From Acidobacteriota bacterium (GTDB lineage Bacteria > Acidobacteriota > Terriglobia > Acidiferrales > UBA7541): a stretch of 23,049 bases of DNA. The translations under genes and the position numbers were made by a program. Within the stretch, counting starts at the first letter, position 1. Each line of letters begins with the position of its first letter. Shown here in pieces: positions 1 through 8,241 of this stretch. The stretch covers positions 1 to 23,049 of the forward strand of contig PMOP01000386.1 in the NCBI GenBank assembly GCA_003161495.1. The letters run 5' to 3'. The notes beneath the pieces were generated by a model that had not been told where the DNA came from, ran no database searches, and saw only the letters and a program-made list of their open reading frames with translations.

Positions 1-96
1 GAGATCGGCTGCGATGACTATGATACCAAGCCCGTCGAATTTGGGCGGCTGAGTGAAAAAATTGAAAATTTGCTGCTTGTCAGGAAGACTTCATGA
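1..96 (+). CDS. Response regulator receiver domain, C-terminal fragment (5' end outside window)
   Basis: Frame 1 is open from the first base to a TGA at 94-96 and encodes 31 residues. The fragment reads GCDDYDTKPVEFGRLSEKI, which matches the end of a receiver (REC) domain: the Gly-x-Asp-Asp-Tyr turn, then Thr-Lys-Pro with the conserved lysine, then the last helix. Its stop overlaps the ATG of the next gene (ATGA, 93-96), so the two genes are probably translationally coupled in one operon. Nothing can be said of domains further upstream; it could be a stand-alone receiver or the tail of a hybrid histidine kinase. Confidence 0.8.
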   Translation, partial: EIGCDDYDTKPVEFGRLSEKIENLLLVRKTS

Positions 97-2180
97 AATC
101 GCTCCCAGGCCGATTGCTCATTGTGGATGACAATGAATTGAACCGCGACATGCTGGCGCGGCGGCTGGAACGCAAAGGCTATTCGGTGGAAGTCGCCGAG
201 AGCGCTCAACAATTGCCGGAGCGAATTCAGCAGGCCGGCGCCGACATCGTGCTATTGGACATCGAGATGCCGGATATCAGCGGCCTTGAGGCTCTGAAAA
301 CTCTGCGCGAAGCCTATTCGCCGACCGAGCTGCCCGTGATCATGGTTACGGCAAAAACGCAGAGCGAAGATATTGTCAAGGCGCTTGATCTGGGCGCCAA
401 CGATTATCTGACGAAACCGGTTGACTTCCCTGTTGCCCTGGCGCGTATCGCCACGCAGTTATCGCACAAGCGGGCGCAAGAAGCGTTGAGAGAGAGCGAG
501 GAGCGCTACGCGTTGGCGGCACAAGGGGCCAACGACGGGCTGTGGGACTGGAATCTGTTGACCGGCGTGATGTATTTCTCCCCTCGATGGAAATCCATGC
601 TGGGTTACCAGGAAAGCGAAATCGGAACCAAACTCGAAGATTGGGTTGGCCGCATACATGACTCGGATCGGCAACGGTTCAAGGATGAACTTGCCGCCCA
701 TCGACAGGGATTGTCTCCTCATTTTGAGATTGAGCATCGCGTTCTGAGCAAAGATGGAACCTTTCGGTGGATGTTGACCAGAGGGCTCGCCTTCCGTGAC
801 GCTTCCGGAAGAGCCACGCGAATGGCCGGATCGCAGACCGACATTACCGAAGGAAAAGTGACGGACCCGCTGACAGGCCTGCCGAATCGGCTGCTGTTTA
901 TTGACCGTCTCGGACGGCTGATCAAACATGCGAAACGCCGGAAGGACCATCTGTTTGCGGTTTTGTTTCTGGACCTCGATGGATTCAAGATGATCAACGA
1001 CAGCCTGGGCCACCTCGTCGGCGATCAACTGCTGCTTGCCGTGTCCGAACGATTGGAAAAATGCTTGCGGCTGACGGATACCGTCGCTCGCCTCGGTGAT
1101 ACCTTCACCATGGCCCGACTCGGGGGCGACGAATTCACAGTCCTGCTCGATGATCTTAAAGATCCAGGCGATGCCAGACTGGCCGCGGATCGCCTGATGA
1201 AGGTGCTGGCGCCGCCTTTCATGTTGGGCGGAAAAGAAGTTTTCACTTCGGCCAGCGTGGGCATTGCTTTGAGCAATTCCGCCTACGACAGTCCGGATGA
1301 CATGCTGCGCGATGCGGATACGGCCATGTATCGGGCCAAGTCCCTGGGCAAGGCGCGTTACGAAGTGTTTGACGCGGATATGCGAGCGAGCTTGGTGGCG
1401 CGTTTGCAAATCGAGACGGATTTGCGCCATGGCCTGGAACGCGGAGAATTTCGCAATTTTTACCAGCCCATCGTGGCGCTTGATTCCGGGCGCATTGTCG
1501 GCTTTGAGGCCCTGCTGCGCTGGCAGCATCCGACTCGAGGCCTATTGAGCCCGGACGAATTCATTTTCGTTGCGGAAGAGACCGGCCTGATCCGAGAACT
1601 GGGCTGGTGGAACCTGCGCGAAGCCTGCCGGCAATTAAGCGAGTGGAAGTCGAATTCCGATAACTATTTGAATTTTACGATGAACGTCAATCTCTCCGCC
1701 AAGCAATTCCTGCAGCCGAATCTGGTGGAGGAGATCAGAAATTTAATGCAGGAACTGGCGTTTTCTCCGGAAACATTGAAGCTGGAAATTACCGAAAGCA
1801 CGGTCATGATTGACCCCGCGGCCACCACGAAGATGTTGCAGCAAATTAAATCCCTGGGGATCCTCCTGGCGATCGATGACTTCGGCACCGGCTACTCCTC
1901 CTTGAGTTACCTGCACCGCTTTCCGCTGGACACATTGAAAATCGACCGGTCGTTCATCAGCGGCGTGGGCGAGGGAGGAGAGGGCATGGAGATTGCGCAG
2001 ACGATTATGCCCATGGCCAAAAATCTCCGCCTCGATGTAATCGCCGAGGGCGTGGAAACATTTGAACAAGTGGCGCTGCTGAAGAAGCTGAATTGCAAAT
2101 ATGCCCAGGGATATTACTTCTCCAAACCGTTGGCGGCCGAGGAAGTGGGGCTATTGCTGGCGGAAACGCCTGTCTGGTAA
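93..2180 (+). CDS. Response regulator with PAS, GGDEF and EAL domains (cyclic di-GMP synthesis/degradation)
   Basis: 695-residue cytoplasmic protein, REC-PAS-GGDEF-EAL. The receiver (about 5-125) has acidic pair D12/D13, phospho-acceptor D56, T86 and K108. A PAS fold spans about 130-255. The GGDEF domain (256-425) opens with DPLTGLPNR and keeps an intact GGDEF at 344-348. The EAL domain (435-690) keeps EALLR at 472-476, N533, E565, D595-D596, K616, E652 and Q672, the residues usually needed for metal binding and hydrolysis. Sequence therefore allows both synthesis and hydrolysis of c-di-GMP; which dominates cannot be told. Phosphorylation of D56 by an unseen kinase probably controls it. An apparent short duplication lies just before GGDEF (VARLGDTF followed by MARLGGDEF). 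Its start overlaps the previous stop, which fixes the ATG at 93. Confidence 0.93.
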   Translation: MKSLPGRLLIVDDNELNRDMLARRLERKGYSVEVAESAQQLPERIQQAGADIVLLDIEMPDISGLEALKTLREAYSPTELPVIMVTAKTQSEDIVKALDLGANDYLTKPVDFPVALARIATQLSHKRAQEALRESEERYALAAQGANDGLWDWNLLTGVMYFSPRWKSMLGYQESEIGTKLEDWVGRIHDSDRQRFKDELAAHRQGLSPHFEIEHRVLSKDGTFRWMLTRGLAFRDASGRATRMAGSQTDITEGKVTDPLTGLPNRLLFIDRLGRLIKHAKRRKDHLFAVLFLDLDGFKMINDSLGHLVGDQLLLAVSERLEKCLRLTDTVARLGDTFTMARLGGDEFTVLLDDLKDPGDARLAADRLMKVLAPPFMLGGKEVFTSASVGIALSNSAYDSPDDMLRDADTAMYRAKSLGKARYEVFDADMRASLVARLQIETDLRHGLERGEFRNFYQPIVALDSGRIVGFEALLRWQHPTRGLLSPDEFIFVAEETGLIRELGWWNLREACRQLSEWKSNSDNYLNFTMNVNLSAKQFLQPNLVEEIRNLMQELAFSPETLKLEITESTVMIDPAATTKMLQQIKSLGILLAIDDFGTGYSSLSYLHRFPLDTLKIDRSFISGVGEGGEGMEIAQTIMPMAKNLRLDVIAEGVETFEQVALLKKLNCKYAQGYYFSKPLAAEEVGLLLAETPVW

Positions 2181-2281
2181 TAAAGGCTGTAATCTCGAGT
2201 CCAAAACGGAAATATCCACTCCGCGGAAAATCAATACCCTCGTAAACAATGGGAAATGATTGAAGTCGTGCTGTTTGAGTG

Positions 2282-2638
2282 CTAGCGCGATTCTGTTTGC
2301 TTGACGGCCAACTCGCGCAACCACTTGTCGATTGCGGATTTCTGTTCGGCGCTCATCTTTCCAAACACCACGCCCAGGCCGAAGATTCCCAGGCCGCCGC
2401 CGGAATGCATGTAAATCACCTGTCCGGGAAGTTCGCAAGTGGTGCTGCCATCGCGGATGCTGAGATGGAGTTCCGTGCCCGTAGGAATGGGTTCGAGCGT
2501 TCCGACATAGCAACCGCGCGAACTCAACTCGGAGAGCTGTGTGAGGACGCTGGTTCCGTCAAGCAGGGTAATCTCACCATCCGCGAAAAACGAAAAGCGC
2601 GGAGTGGTTCGCTGCACTGGGTAGCAGGTCTCGGCCAT
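2282..2638 (-). CDS. Single-domain PilZ protein (probable cyclic di-GMP receptor)
   Basis: 118-residue protein consisting essentially of one PilZ domain. The N-terminal arginine motif RxxxR is present as R10 and R14. The second motif, usually (D/N)xSxxG, appears as E37-L-S39-S-R-G42, so the first position is a conservative Glu. The GLGVVF strand near residues 83-95 matches the later PilZ barrel. Family knowledge suggests it binds c-di-GMP and passes the signal to a partner protein. A good Shine-Dalgarno (GAGGAG on the minus strand, just after 2640) supports the ATG at 2638. It converges on the GGDEF-EAL gene, 101 bp apart, with no hairpin seen between them. No target is apparent from the sequence. 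Confidence 0.85.
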   Translation of the reverse strand: MAETCYPVQRTTPRFSFFADGEITLLDGTSVLTQLSELSSRGCYVGTLEPIPTGTELHLSIRDGSTTCELPGQVIYMHSGGGLGIFGLGVVFGKMSAEQKSAIDKWLRELAVKQTESR

Positions 2639-2767
2639 GATCTCTCCTCAGCCAAAAAATAACGCTATTCCCGCTATTTCATTCTACGGCAACGCTCCGG
2701 ATTCCATCCAGTCCTGTATGGCGTGGATTGACGAAACAGATAACTAGACTTCCGTACAGCTAAGAAG

Positions 2768-2823
2768 GCATTCCCTGGAGCGGGCAAACCCGGCAACCGG
2801 GTCAATCCAAGTTCACGGGATGC
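2768..2823 (+). ncRNA. Possible structured RNA element in the leader of the TonB receptor gene
   Basis: A nested fold can be drawn by hand. The outer stem is GCAT/ATGC (2768-2771 with 2820-2823) plus CCC/GGG (2773-2775 with 2817-2819). A middle stem is TGGA/TCCA (2776-2779 with 2806-2809). The inner hairpin is a perfect ACCCGG-CAA-CCGGGT (2788-2802). The string GGGCAAACC recalls c-di-GMP-I riboswitches, but the matching GACGCAAAGCC half is absent, so no riboswitch class is assigned. Strand is chosen because the TonB receptor lies downstream. Confidence 0.25.
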
Positions 2824-2860
2824 AATGTAAGAAACGGGGCGAAAATTTATTCTCGACCTT

Positions 2861-2888
2861 GGCAAATAGGGACCACAATAGATTTGCC
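2861..2888. promoter_or_regulatory. Inverted repeat GGCAAAT-N14-ATTTGCC upstream of TonB receptor gene
   Basis: Perfect 7-bp arms at 2861-2867 and 2882-2888 with a 14-bp spacer, 110 bp before the TonB receptor start. It could be an operator for a dimeric regulator or a hairpin in the leader. No regulator can be named from sequence. Confidence 0.3.
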
Positions 2889-2998
2889 GGACCCCCTTCC
2901 GTTTTACCCCCTTCTATTCGTCGGCAACTTGACGGCGGAGGTGTCATCAACTTCCGCAATTGTGCCTTGCACTCTGCCTTGACCGCGGAGCTCCATAA

Positions 2999-5134
2999 AT
3001 GCAACGTGTGCTGATTCTTGCGCGGGATCGTGACAAAGTACTCCCGCTGACCGATGCCGGCCGCGCCGCGCGATGCGTTTCGCGCCGCTCCGCAAGCCGG
3101 CATTCTCCCGGAAAATTTTGCTTTGCGAGCTGGATGTTCCTGCTCGGAATGTTCTGCGGCGGTCCCGCCGCGGCGCAGCAGCCGGCGCAGGACGACCTGG
3201 GCAAACAGAGCATGGAAGACCTTGTGAAAATGAATGTGGATTCCGTTTACGGCGCGACCAAGTTTCTACAGAAGGCGGAGGATGAGGCGAGCTCGATCAG
3301 CGTGGTTACGGCCGATGAGATTCAGAAACACGGATATCGAACCCTGGCGGAGGTATTGAAGAGCATCAGCGGCTTCTACGTGATCAACGACCGCAACTAC
3401 AGTTACGTGGGTGTGCGTGGATTGTCAGTACCAGGGGATTACAACGCGCGCATTCTTTTTCTTGTCGATGGCCACCGAGTCAACGACAACATTTTCGACG
3501 GGGCATATGTCAGCACGGAATTCCCCGTCGATATCGATTTGATCGAGCGCATTGAGATTATTCGGGGACCCGATTCTTCGGCCTACGGGACGGGCGCGTT
3601 TGCAGCGGTGATCAATGTGATCACCAAACGGGGCCGCGATTTGAAGGCACTCGAATTTTCCGGCGAAGCGGGAAGCTTGGATGCCTATAGAGGCCGCGTG
3701 AGCTTCGGGAACCGCTTTGACAATGGACTGGAAACGCTGCTCTCCGGCACCTTCTACAGCAGACAAGGGAACCAGAAACTTTTTTTTCCGGAGTTCAACA
3801 ACCCGGCGACCAACAATGGAATTGCTGAAAACGCCGACGGCGATCAGTCGGGCAATGTGTTTGCCGACATTATTTACAGGGATTTCAATATCCATATCGT
3901 TGGGTCTTCCCGCACCAAGCATATTCCCACTGCGTCCTTCGGCACCGTGTTCGACGATCCAAGAACACGAACGACGGATGCGCGCAGGTTCATCGACGCC
4001 CAATACCACCACACGTTCGGATCGTGGGAAACCCTTGGACGGCTCTCCTACGATTGGTACGGCTATCATGGAATTTACATTTACGATTATGCAGGCCTTG
4101 GCCTTCCGCCTTACACCCAGAATTACGACGCAGCCTCCGGAACCTGGATCGATTTTCAGGGCGATGCTTCCCGCGTGTTTTTCAAGCGGCATCATGTCTC
4201 CTTCGGCGTGGAATTCCGTCAGGATTTACGGCAGCAACAGACCAATTATGATATCCAGCCCTATCACCTGTACTTTGACGACCATCGTTCCTCCCGGATC
4301 GGGGCTTTGTATTTCCAGGACAAATATTTCATCCGCAAGAACCTTTCGTTGATCGTGGGACTTCGCAGCGACTGGTATGACTTTTATGGAAACGAGCTGA
4401 GCCCGCGAGCGGGTCTGCACTACAACCCAACGCCAGACACCGACATCAAGGCCAACTACAGCTGGGCGTTTCGTGCACCGAACGACTACGAAGCTTTCTA
4501 TGCGGGCAACAACAGCAATACCGCCGACCCTTCCTTGAAGCCGGAGAAAATCCGAAGTTGGGAATTGGACTTGGAGCATCGGTTCGGGAAAACCTATTCC
4601 CTGTCCGGCGCGGGTTTCTTGAACCAGATTGACGATTTGATTGTGCCGACTCTCGATCCGGTCACGAACAATCCGATCTATACAAACTCAACGCCAGTGG
4701 AGACGAAGGGAATCGAGTACGAATTAAGCGGCAAATGGCCGGGCGGCCTGGAAGGTTCCCTTTCGCACACCCTTCAGGATACACGGTACGTGCTTACCGG
4801 TCAGGATTTGGCCAATTCTCCCAGGCAATTGGTCAAGGCCAGTCTCAGCATCCCTCTCTTGCGAAAAAAACTATTTGCCAGTGTCGACGGCCAGTATACG
4901 GGCAGGGTGATCACCGTCTCGCGAACGCCACTGGGCGGATTCTTCCTGGTGAACGCCACCGTCTTCAGCCGAAAAATTACGGAAAAAATCGATTTGTCCG
5001 GAGGTTTCTACAATCTCTTGAATAAAAAGTATGCCAACACGGGGGGCCTGGAAAATCGGGAAGTCTCGATTCCGCAAGATGGACGAACCTTCCGGATCAA
5101 GCTGACTTACCGGCCTTACACGGATACGAAATAG
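2999..5134 (+). CDS. TonB-dependent outer-membrane receptor, probable signal input of YfiR/kinase module
   Basis: 711 residues. A hydrophobic segment at about 41-58 ending PAAAQ looks like the signal peptide core, preceded by an unusually long basic stretch, so the true start may lie later; GGAG at 2987-2990 supports the ATG used. A plug domain (about 95-212) carries the patterns typical of the family: ADEIQKHGYRTLAEVL, VGVRGL, FLVDGHRVND, IERIEIIRGPDSSAYG and INVITK. The rest is a 22-strand-type barrel rich in Tyr/Asn/Asp, with the characteristic LSPRAGLHYNP and NYSWAFRAPN segments and the late signature SLKPEKIRSWELDLEH. The segment before the plug (QSMEDLVKMNVDSVYG) is typical of a receptor subgroup rather than of classic siderophore receptors. 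It lies 33 bp upstream of a YfiR-family gene and a sensor kinase gene, suggesting a sensing role. The substrate is unknown. Confidence 0.9.
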   Translation: MQRVLILARDRDKVLPLTDAGRAARCVSRRSASRHSPGKFCFASWMFLLGMFCGGPAAAQQPAQDDLGKQSMEDLVKMNVDSVYGATKFLQKAEDEASSISVVTADEIQKHGYRTLAEVLKSISGFYVINDRNYSYVGVRGLSVPGDYNARILFLVDGHRVNDNIFDGAYVSTEFPVDIDLIERIEIIRGPDSSAYGTGAFAAVINVITKRGRDLKALEFSGEAGSLDAYRGRVSFGNRFDNGLETLLSGTFYSRQGNQKLFFPEFNNPATNNGIAENADGDQSGNVFADIIYRDFNIHIVGSSRTKHIPTASFGTVFDDPRTRTTDARRFIDAQYHHTFGSWETLGRLSYDWYGYHGIYIYDYAGLGLPPYTQNYDAASGTWIDFQGDASRVFFKRHHVSFGVEFRQDLRQQQTNYDIQPYHLYFDDHRSSRIGALYFQDKYFIRKNLSLIVGLRSDWYDFYGNELSPRAGLHYNPTPDTDIKANYSWAFRAPNDYEAFYAGNNSNTADPSLKPEKIRSWELDLEHRFGKTYSLSGAGFLNQIDDLIVPTLDPVTNNPIYTNSTPVETKGIEYELSGKWPGGLEGSLSHTLQDTRYVLTGQDLANSPRQLVKASLSIPLLRKKLFASVDGQYTGRVITVSRTPLGGFFLVNATVFSRKITEKIDLSGGFYNLLNKKYANTGGLENREVSIPQDGRTFRIKLTYRPYTDTK

Positions 5135-5167
5135 GGATGGAATGGAGTTAAACCGATTTAGCCGAGA

Positions 5168-5782
5168 ATGAATTTAAGAAGCCAATCACGAAGGAAGCCG
5201 CGCAACGAGCCATGGGGCGGGTTTCGTCCGGGCGTAATGCGCAAACTGCGCATCGTCTCCTTGTCGTTCTGTCTGATGCAAGTCGTGGCGCCCGGAGCAG
5301 CCGTGGGGCAGGAAGACTCGATGGACGAGTACAAATTGAAATCGGCCATTTTGTATCACCTGACCCAGTTCGTCGAATGGCCGGACACCGCTTACCCAGA
5401 CCGGCATGCGCCGATATTGCTATGCATTCTGGGGCAAGACCCGTTTGCAAATTCTTTGGCTTCCGGCATCCCCAAGGAAACTGACAGCGGCAGGGCCATG
5501 CTGATTCGCCACCTGCAAAGCGACGCGGAATTCCCGGGTTGCCACATTCTTTACATCAGCTCTTCGGAAAGAAAAACTGTCGCGCACACCTTCTCGATTC
5601 TGAACGGGTCCAGCATCCTCACGGTGGGAGAAATGGCGCAATTCGCGAACCATGGCGGCGTCGTTCAATTCTCCCTTGAAGATCGACACGTGCGTTTTGC
5701 CATCAATGTGGATGCGGCGTCCCGGGCGGGACTCAAGATCAGCTCCAAGCTGCTGGCGCTGGCTCAAATCGTGAGGGATTAG
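5168..5782 (+). CDS. YfiR-family (DUF4154) periplasmic protein
   Basis: 204 residues from the first ATG. A start at M24 (ATG 5237) would place the signal peptide MRKLRIVSLSFCLMQ at the N-terminus and give 181 residues, close to the family's usual size; neither start has a strong ribosome site. The mature part shows the family pattern: LKSAILYHLTQFVEWP, CILGQDPF, GCHILYIS, ILTVGE, then GGVVQFSLEDRHVRFAIN and GLKISSKLLALAQIV. C86 and C125 are 39 residues apart, a spacing I recall for one YfiR disulfide; the second pair is missing. In Pseudomonas, YfiR sits in the periplasm and inhibits the CHASE8 sensor of YfiN. Here a CHASE8-like histidine kinase follows 111 bp downstream, so this protein probably binds that kinase's periplasmic domain. 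Confidence 0.88.
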   Translation: MNLRSQSRRKPRNEPWGGFRPGVMRKLRIVSLSFCLMQVVAPGAAVGQEDSMDEYKLKSAILYHLTQFVEWPDTAYPDRHAPILLCILGQDPFANSLASGIPKETDSGRAMLIRHLQSDAEFPGCHILYISSSERKTVAHTFSILNGSSILTVGEMAQFANHGGVVQFSLEDRHVRFAINVDAASRAGLKISSKLLALAQIVRD

Positions 5783-5893
5783 AGGGCAGAATCGGAAATC
5801 GAAAAATGCAAACCGGGCCATCGTGAAGTTCGGTACGAAATGTTTCGCGCGGACAAGGTTCCGCATGACGGAAGGCAGTGAAAGGGGGCCAAA

Positions 5894-8191
5894 ATGCGAT
5901 CGTACAAGGATGTATCGATCCGGCAAAAACTGCAAACGATTGTGATGGCCACGTCCGCCGCGGCCTTGCTCGTTGCCTCCGTCGTGTTTACGTTATTCGA
6001 CCGGTCCACTTTCCTGCACGCAAAAACGCAGGACCTCAGCGTTGCGGCCAGCATGGTTGGATCGAACAGCACGGCGGCGCTGAGCTTCAATGATGCGCAA
6101 TCAGCCGAGGAAATTCTATCGGCCCTGCAGGCCAAACAGAATGTGATCCACGCGTGCATCTACGGCAAGGACGGCAAAGTTTTCGCCAGTTATAGCCGCG
6201 AAGTAGAGCCGCACGATTTCTCCCCTCCCCCCATGCAAGCACAATTCACTGCTGTACTAAATAACCACATGGTACTATTTCAACCGATTACACTGAATGG
6301 AAAATCCATCGGCACCATCTACCTTGAGGCAGACCTGAAAGACCTCACCACGCGTTTCACCCGCTTCCTGGAAATCGATTTACTGGTCCTGGCGGCTTCC
6401 CTGGCAGTCGCTTTCCTATTGTCGACACGTCTTCAGCGGGTGATCTCGGGTCCCATTGGCGAGCTGGCGGATACGGCGTTGTCGGTTTCCACACAGGAAA
6501 ACTATTCCATCCGCGCGAGAAAAAGAGGCAATGACGAGATCGGTCTGCTCATCGAGCAGTTCAACAGCATGCTCGATCGCATCCAGCAAAGAGATATCGC
6601 CTTGCAGGAAGCTCAAAACGCTTTGGAGGACAGAGTCGTTGAGAGGACCTCGTATCTGAATGCGCTCATTGAAAACAGCCCGCTGGCCATCCTGGTTTTA
6701 GACCCGCAGCAGAAAGTTCAGATGTATAACCCGGCCTTCGAAAATTTATTTCAATCCGCGCACAAAGAGGATATCGGGAAACCTGTCGCCGAACTTTTTC
6801 CGAACGAGAAAGCGTTGCCTGAAACGACCGCAACATGCGAAGGGTTATCCAAGGAAACTCGGGTCTGCCTGATTACCCGTCGAAAGCGTAAAGACGGCAG
6901 CTATATCGACGTGGAGCTTTATCTGGTGCCCTTGACTGTGAAGGGAAGAGTCCTCGGCTCGCTGGGCATCTACCAGGATGTGACCGAGCGGCGAGTGATG
7001 GAGAAACAGGTGCGAATGGGACAAAAAATGGAGGCTGTCGGCCGGCTTTCCGGAGGAATCGCTCACGACTTCAACAATCTTCTCGGGGTGATCCTCGGAT
7101 ACATCCAGGTCATAAAGAGAAGCCTGGTCCCCGGGAATTCTTTGTACGAATACGCCGAGGAAATTGAAAAAGCCAGCCAACGCGCCGTGGGATTGACCCG
7201 GCAACTCCTGGCGTTCAGCCGTCAACAGGTTCTGGAACCGGTGGTTTTGAACCTGAACAAGCTGGTCTCCGAAATGGAAAAAATGCTGCCTCGTTTGATA
7301 GGAGAAGACATCGAATTGGGTTTAATCCTTGATCCAGCCATCAGCCTGGTCAAGGTGGATCCGGGGCAGGTGGAACAGGTGCTCATGAACCTGGCCGTGA
7401 ACGCGCGCGATGCCATGCCGGACGGGGGTAAATTGACAATTCAGACGGGCGACGCGGAACTCGATGTGGCTTATGCGAGGGAACATCCGGGCGCGATCCC
7501 GGGCAAATATGTGATGTTGGCCGTCAAGGATACCGGCACGGGGATAGATCCGGAAATTCAGGCCCAAATTTTTGAGCCCTTCTTCACCACCAAGGGTCGA
7601 GACAAAGGAACGGGGCTGGGCCTTGCCACGGTTTATGGAATCGTGAAGCAAAGCAATGGGTACATCGCCGTGGATTCCGAGCCGGGCAAAGGGTCCCTCT
7701 TCACAGTTTACTTCCCGCGCATCGATCAACTTGCCCCAGCCGTGACAGCGAGCGCTCCAGAACCTCTGACCAGCCGAGGGTCCGAGACCATCTTATTGGT
7801 GGAAGATGCCGAACCATTGCGGGTGCTGGCGCATTTATTTCTGAAGGAAAACGGGTATCAAGTTCTGACGGCCGCGGACGGATCGCTAGCTCTGCAGGTA
7901 GCCGCGGAATTCGCCGGACCCATTCATGTGCTGCTCACGGACGTAGTGATGCCCGGAATGAACGGGCGCGTCCTGGCGGAACGCCTTTCTCCCAGCCATC
8001 CCGGCATGAAAATCCTTTATATGTCCGGATACACGGACAGCTTTATCGCCGGGCACGGAGTCCTTGAGCCGGGCACGCACCTGCTGCGCAAACCTTTCAC
8101 GGAGGAAGTGTTGCTGCGCAAAATCCGCGAGTTGCTGGATGGGGCGAGTGACGCCAGGAAAACTGAAAGTATGGCCGAGGCCGAATCTTAG
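5894..8191 (+). CDS. Membrane hybrid histidine kinase with CHASE8-like sensor, HAMP, PAS and receiver domains
   Basis: 765 residues. TM1 is about 13-35 and TM2 about 160-180, enclosing a periplasmic domain with the CHASE8 hallmarks FDRSTF, GSNSTAALSFND and IYGKDGKVFASY, as in YfiN/TpbB. HAMP (about 178-232), a coiled linker and a PAS domain (about 255-365) follow. The kinase core has phospho-acceptor H391 in GGIAHDFNN, N-box N503, DTGTG at 546-550 and GTGLGL at 572-577. A C-terminal receiver (632-748) has D638, phospho-acceptor D683 and K733. No HPt domain is present, so the receiver may tune the kinase or pass phosphate to an HPt encoded elsewhere. AAGGGGG just upstream supports the ATG. The neighbouring YfiR-like protein is the likely periplasmic regulator and the REC-PilZ protein 50 bp downstream a likely partner. 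Confidence 0.92.
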   Translation: MRSYKDVSIRQKLQTIVMATSAAALLVASVVFTLFDRSTFLHAKTQDLSVAASMVGSNSTAALSFNDAQSAEEILSALQAKQNVIHACIYGKDGKVFASYSREVEPHDFSPPPMQAQFTAVLNNHMVLFQPITLNGKSIGTIYLEADLKDLTTRFTRFLEIDLLVLAASLAVAFLLSTRLQRVISGPIGELADTALSVSTQENYSIRARKRGNDEIGLLIEQFNSMLDRIQQRDIALQEAQNALEDRVVERTSYLNALIENSPLAILVLDPQQKVQMYNPAFENLFQSAHKEDIGKPVAELFPNEKALPETTATCEGLSKETRVCLITRRKRKDGSYIDVELYLVPLTVKGRVLGSLGIYQDVTERRVMEKQVRMGQKMEAVGRLSGGIAHDFNNLLGVILGYIQVIKRSLVPGNSLYEYAEEIEKASQRAVGLTRQLLAFSRQQVLEPVVLNLNKLVSEMEKMLPRLIGEDIELGLILDPAISLVKVDPGQVEQVLMNLAVNARDAMPDGGKLTIQTGDAELDVAYAREHPGAIPGKYVMLAVKDTGTGIDPEIQAQIFEPFFTTKGRDKGTGLGLATVYGIVKQSNGYIAVDSEPGKGSLFTVYFPRIDQLAPAVTASAPEPLTSRGSETILLVEDAEPLRVLAHLFLKENGYQVLTAADGSLALQVAAEFAGPIHVLLTDVVMPGMNGRVLAERLSPSHPGMKILYMSGYTDSFIAGHGVLEPGTHLLRKPFTEEVLLRKIRELLDGASDARKTESMAEAES

Positions 8192-8241
8192 GTAAGTACC
8201 GGACTTGACGGCAAATTGAAAAGACAGGAGACGATCGCGCC

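Larger units (their letters stand above)
2639..2998. other. Intergenic region between PilZ gene and TonB receptor gene, with dyads
   Basis: 360 bp divergent gap with no convincing protein gene. It must hold the promoters of both flanking genes, but I found no good -35/-10 pair. Two inverted repeats stand out, a nested one at 2768-2823 and GGCAAAT-N14-ATTTGCC at 2861-2888, entered separately or discussed in the findings. The last bases contain GGAG (2987-2990), 8 nt before the TonB receptor ATG. Confidence 0.6.

Noticed and set aside
459..1529. Long minus-strand open frame (356 codons) across the GGDEF-EAL gene
   Set aside because: Shadow of the well-supported plus-strand gene; no domain or ribosome site seen.
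2778..2812. c-di-GMP-I (GEMM-I) riboswitch upstream of the TonB receptor
   Set aside because: GGGCAAACC and an adjacent hairpin are present, but the obligatory GACGCAAAGCC segment and the second stem with its receptor are not. Kept only as an unclassified structured-RNA candidate.
5894..8191. Calling the CHASE8 protein a YfiN-type diguanylate cyclase
   Set aside because: No GGDEF domain is present; the output is clearly HisKA/HATPase plus receiver.
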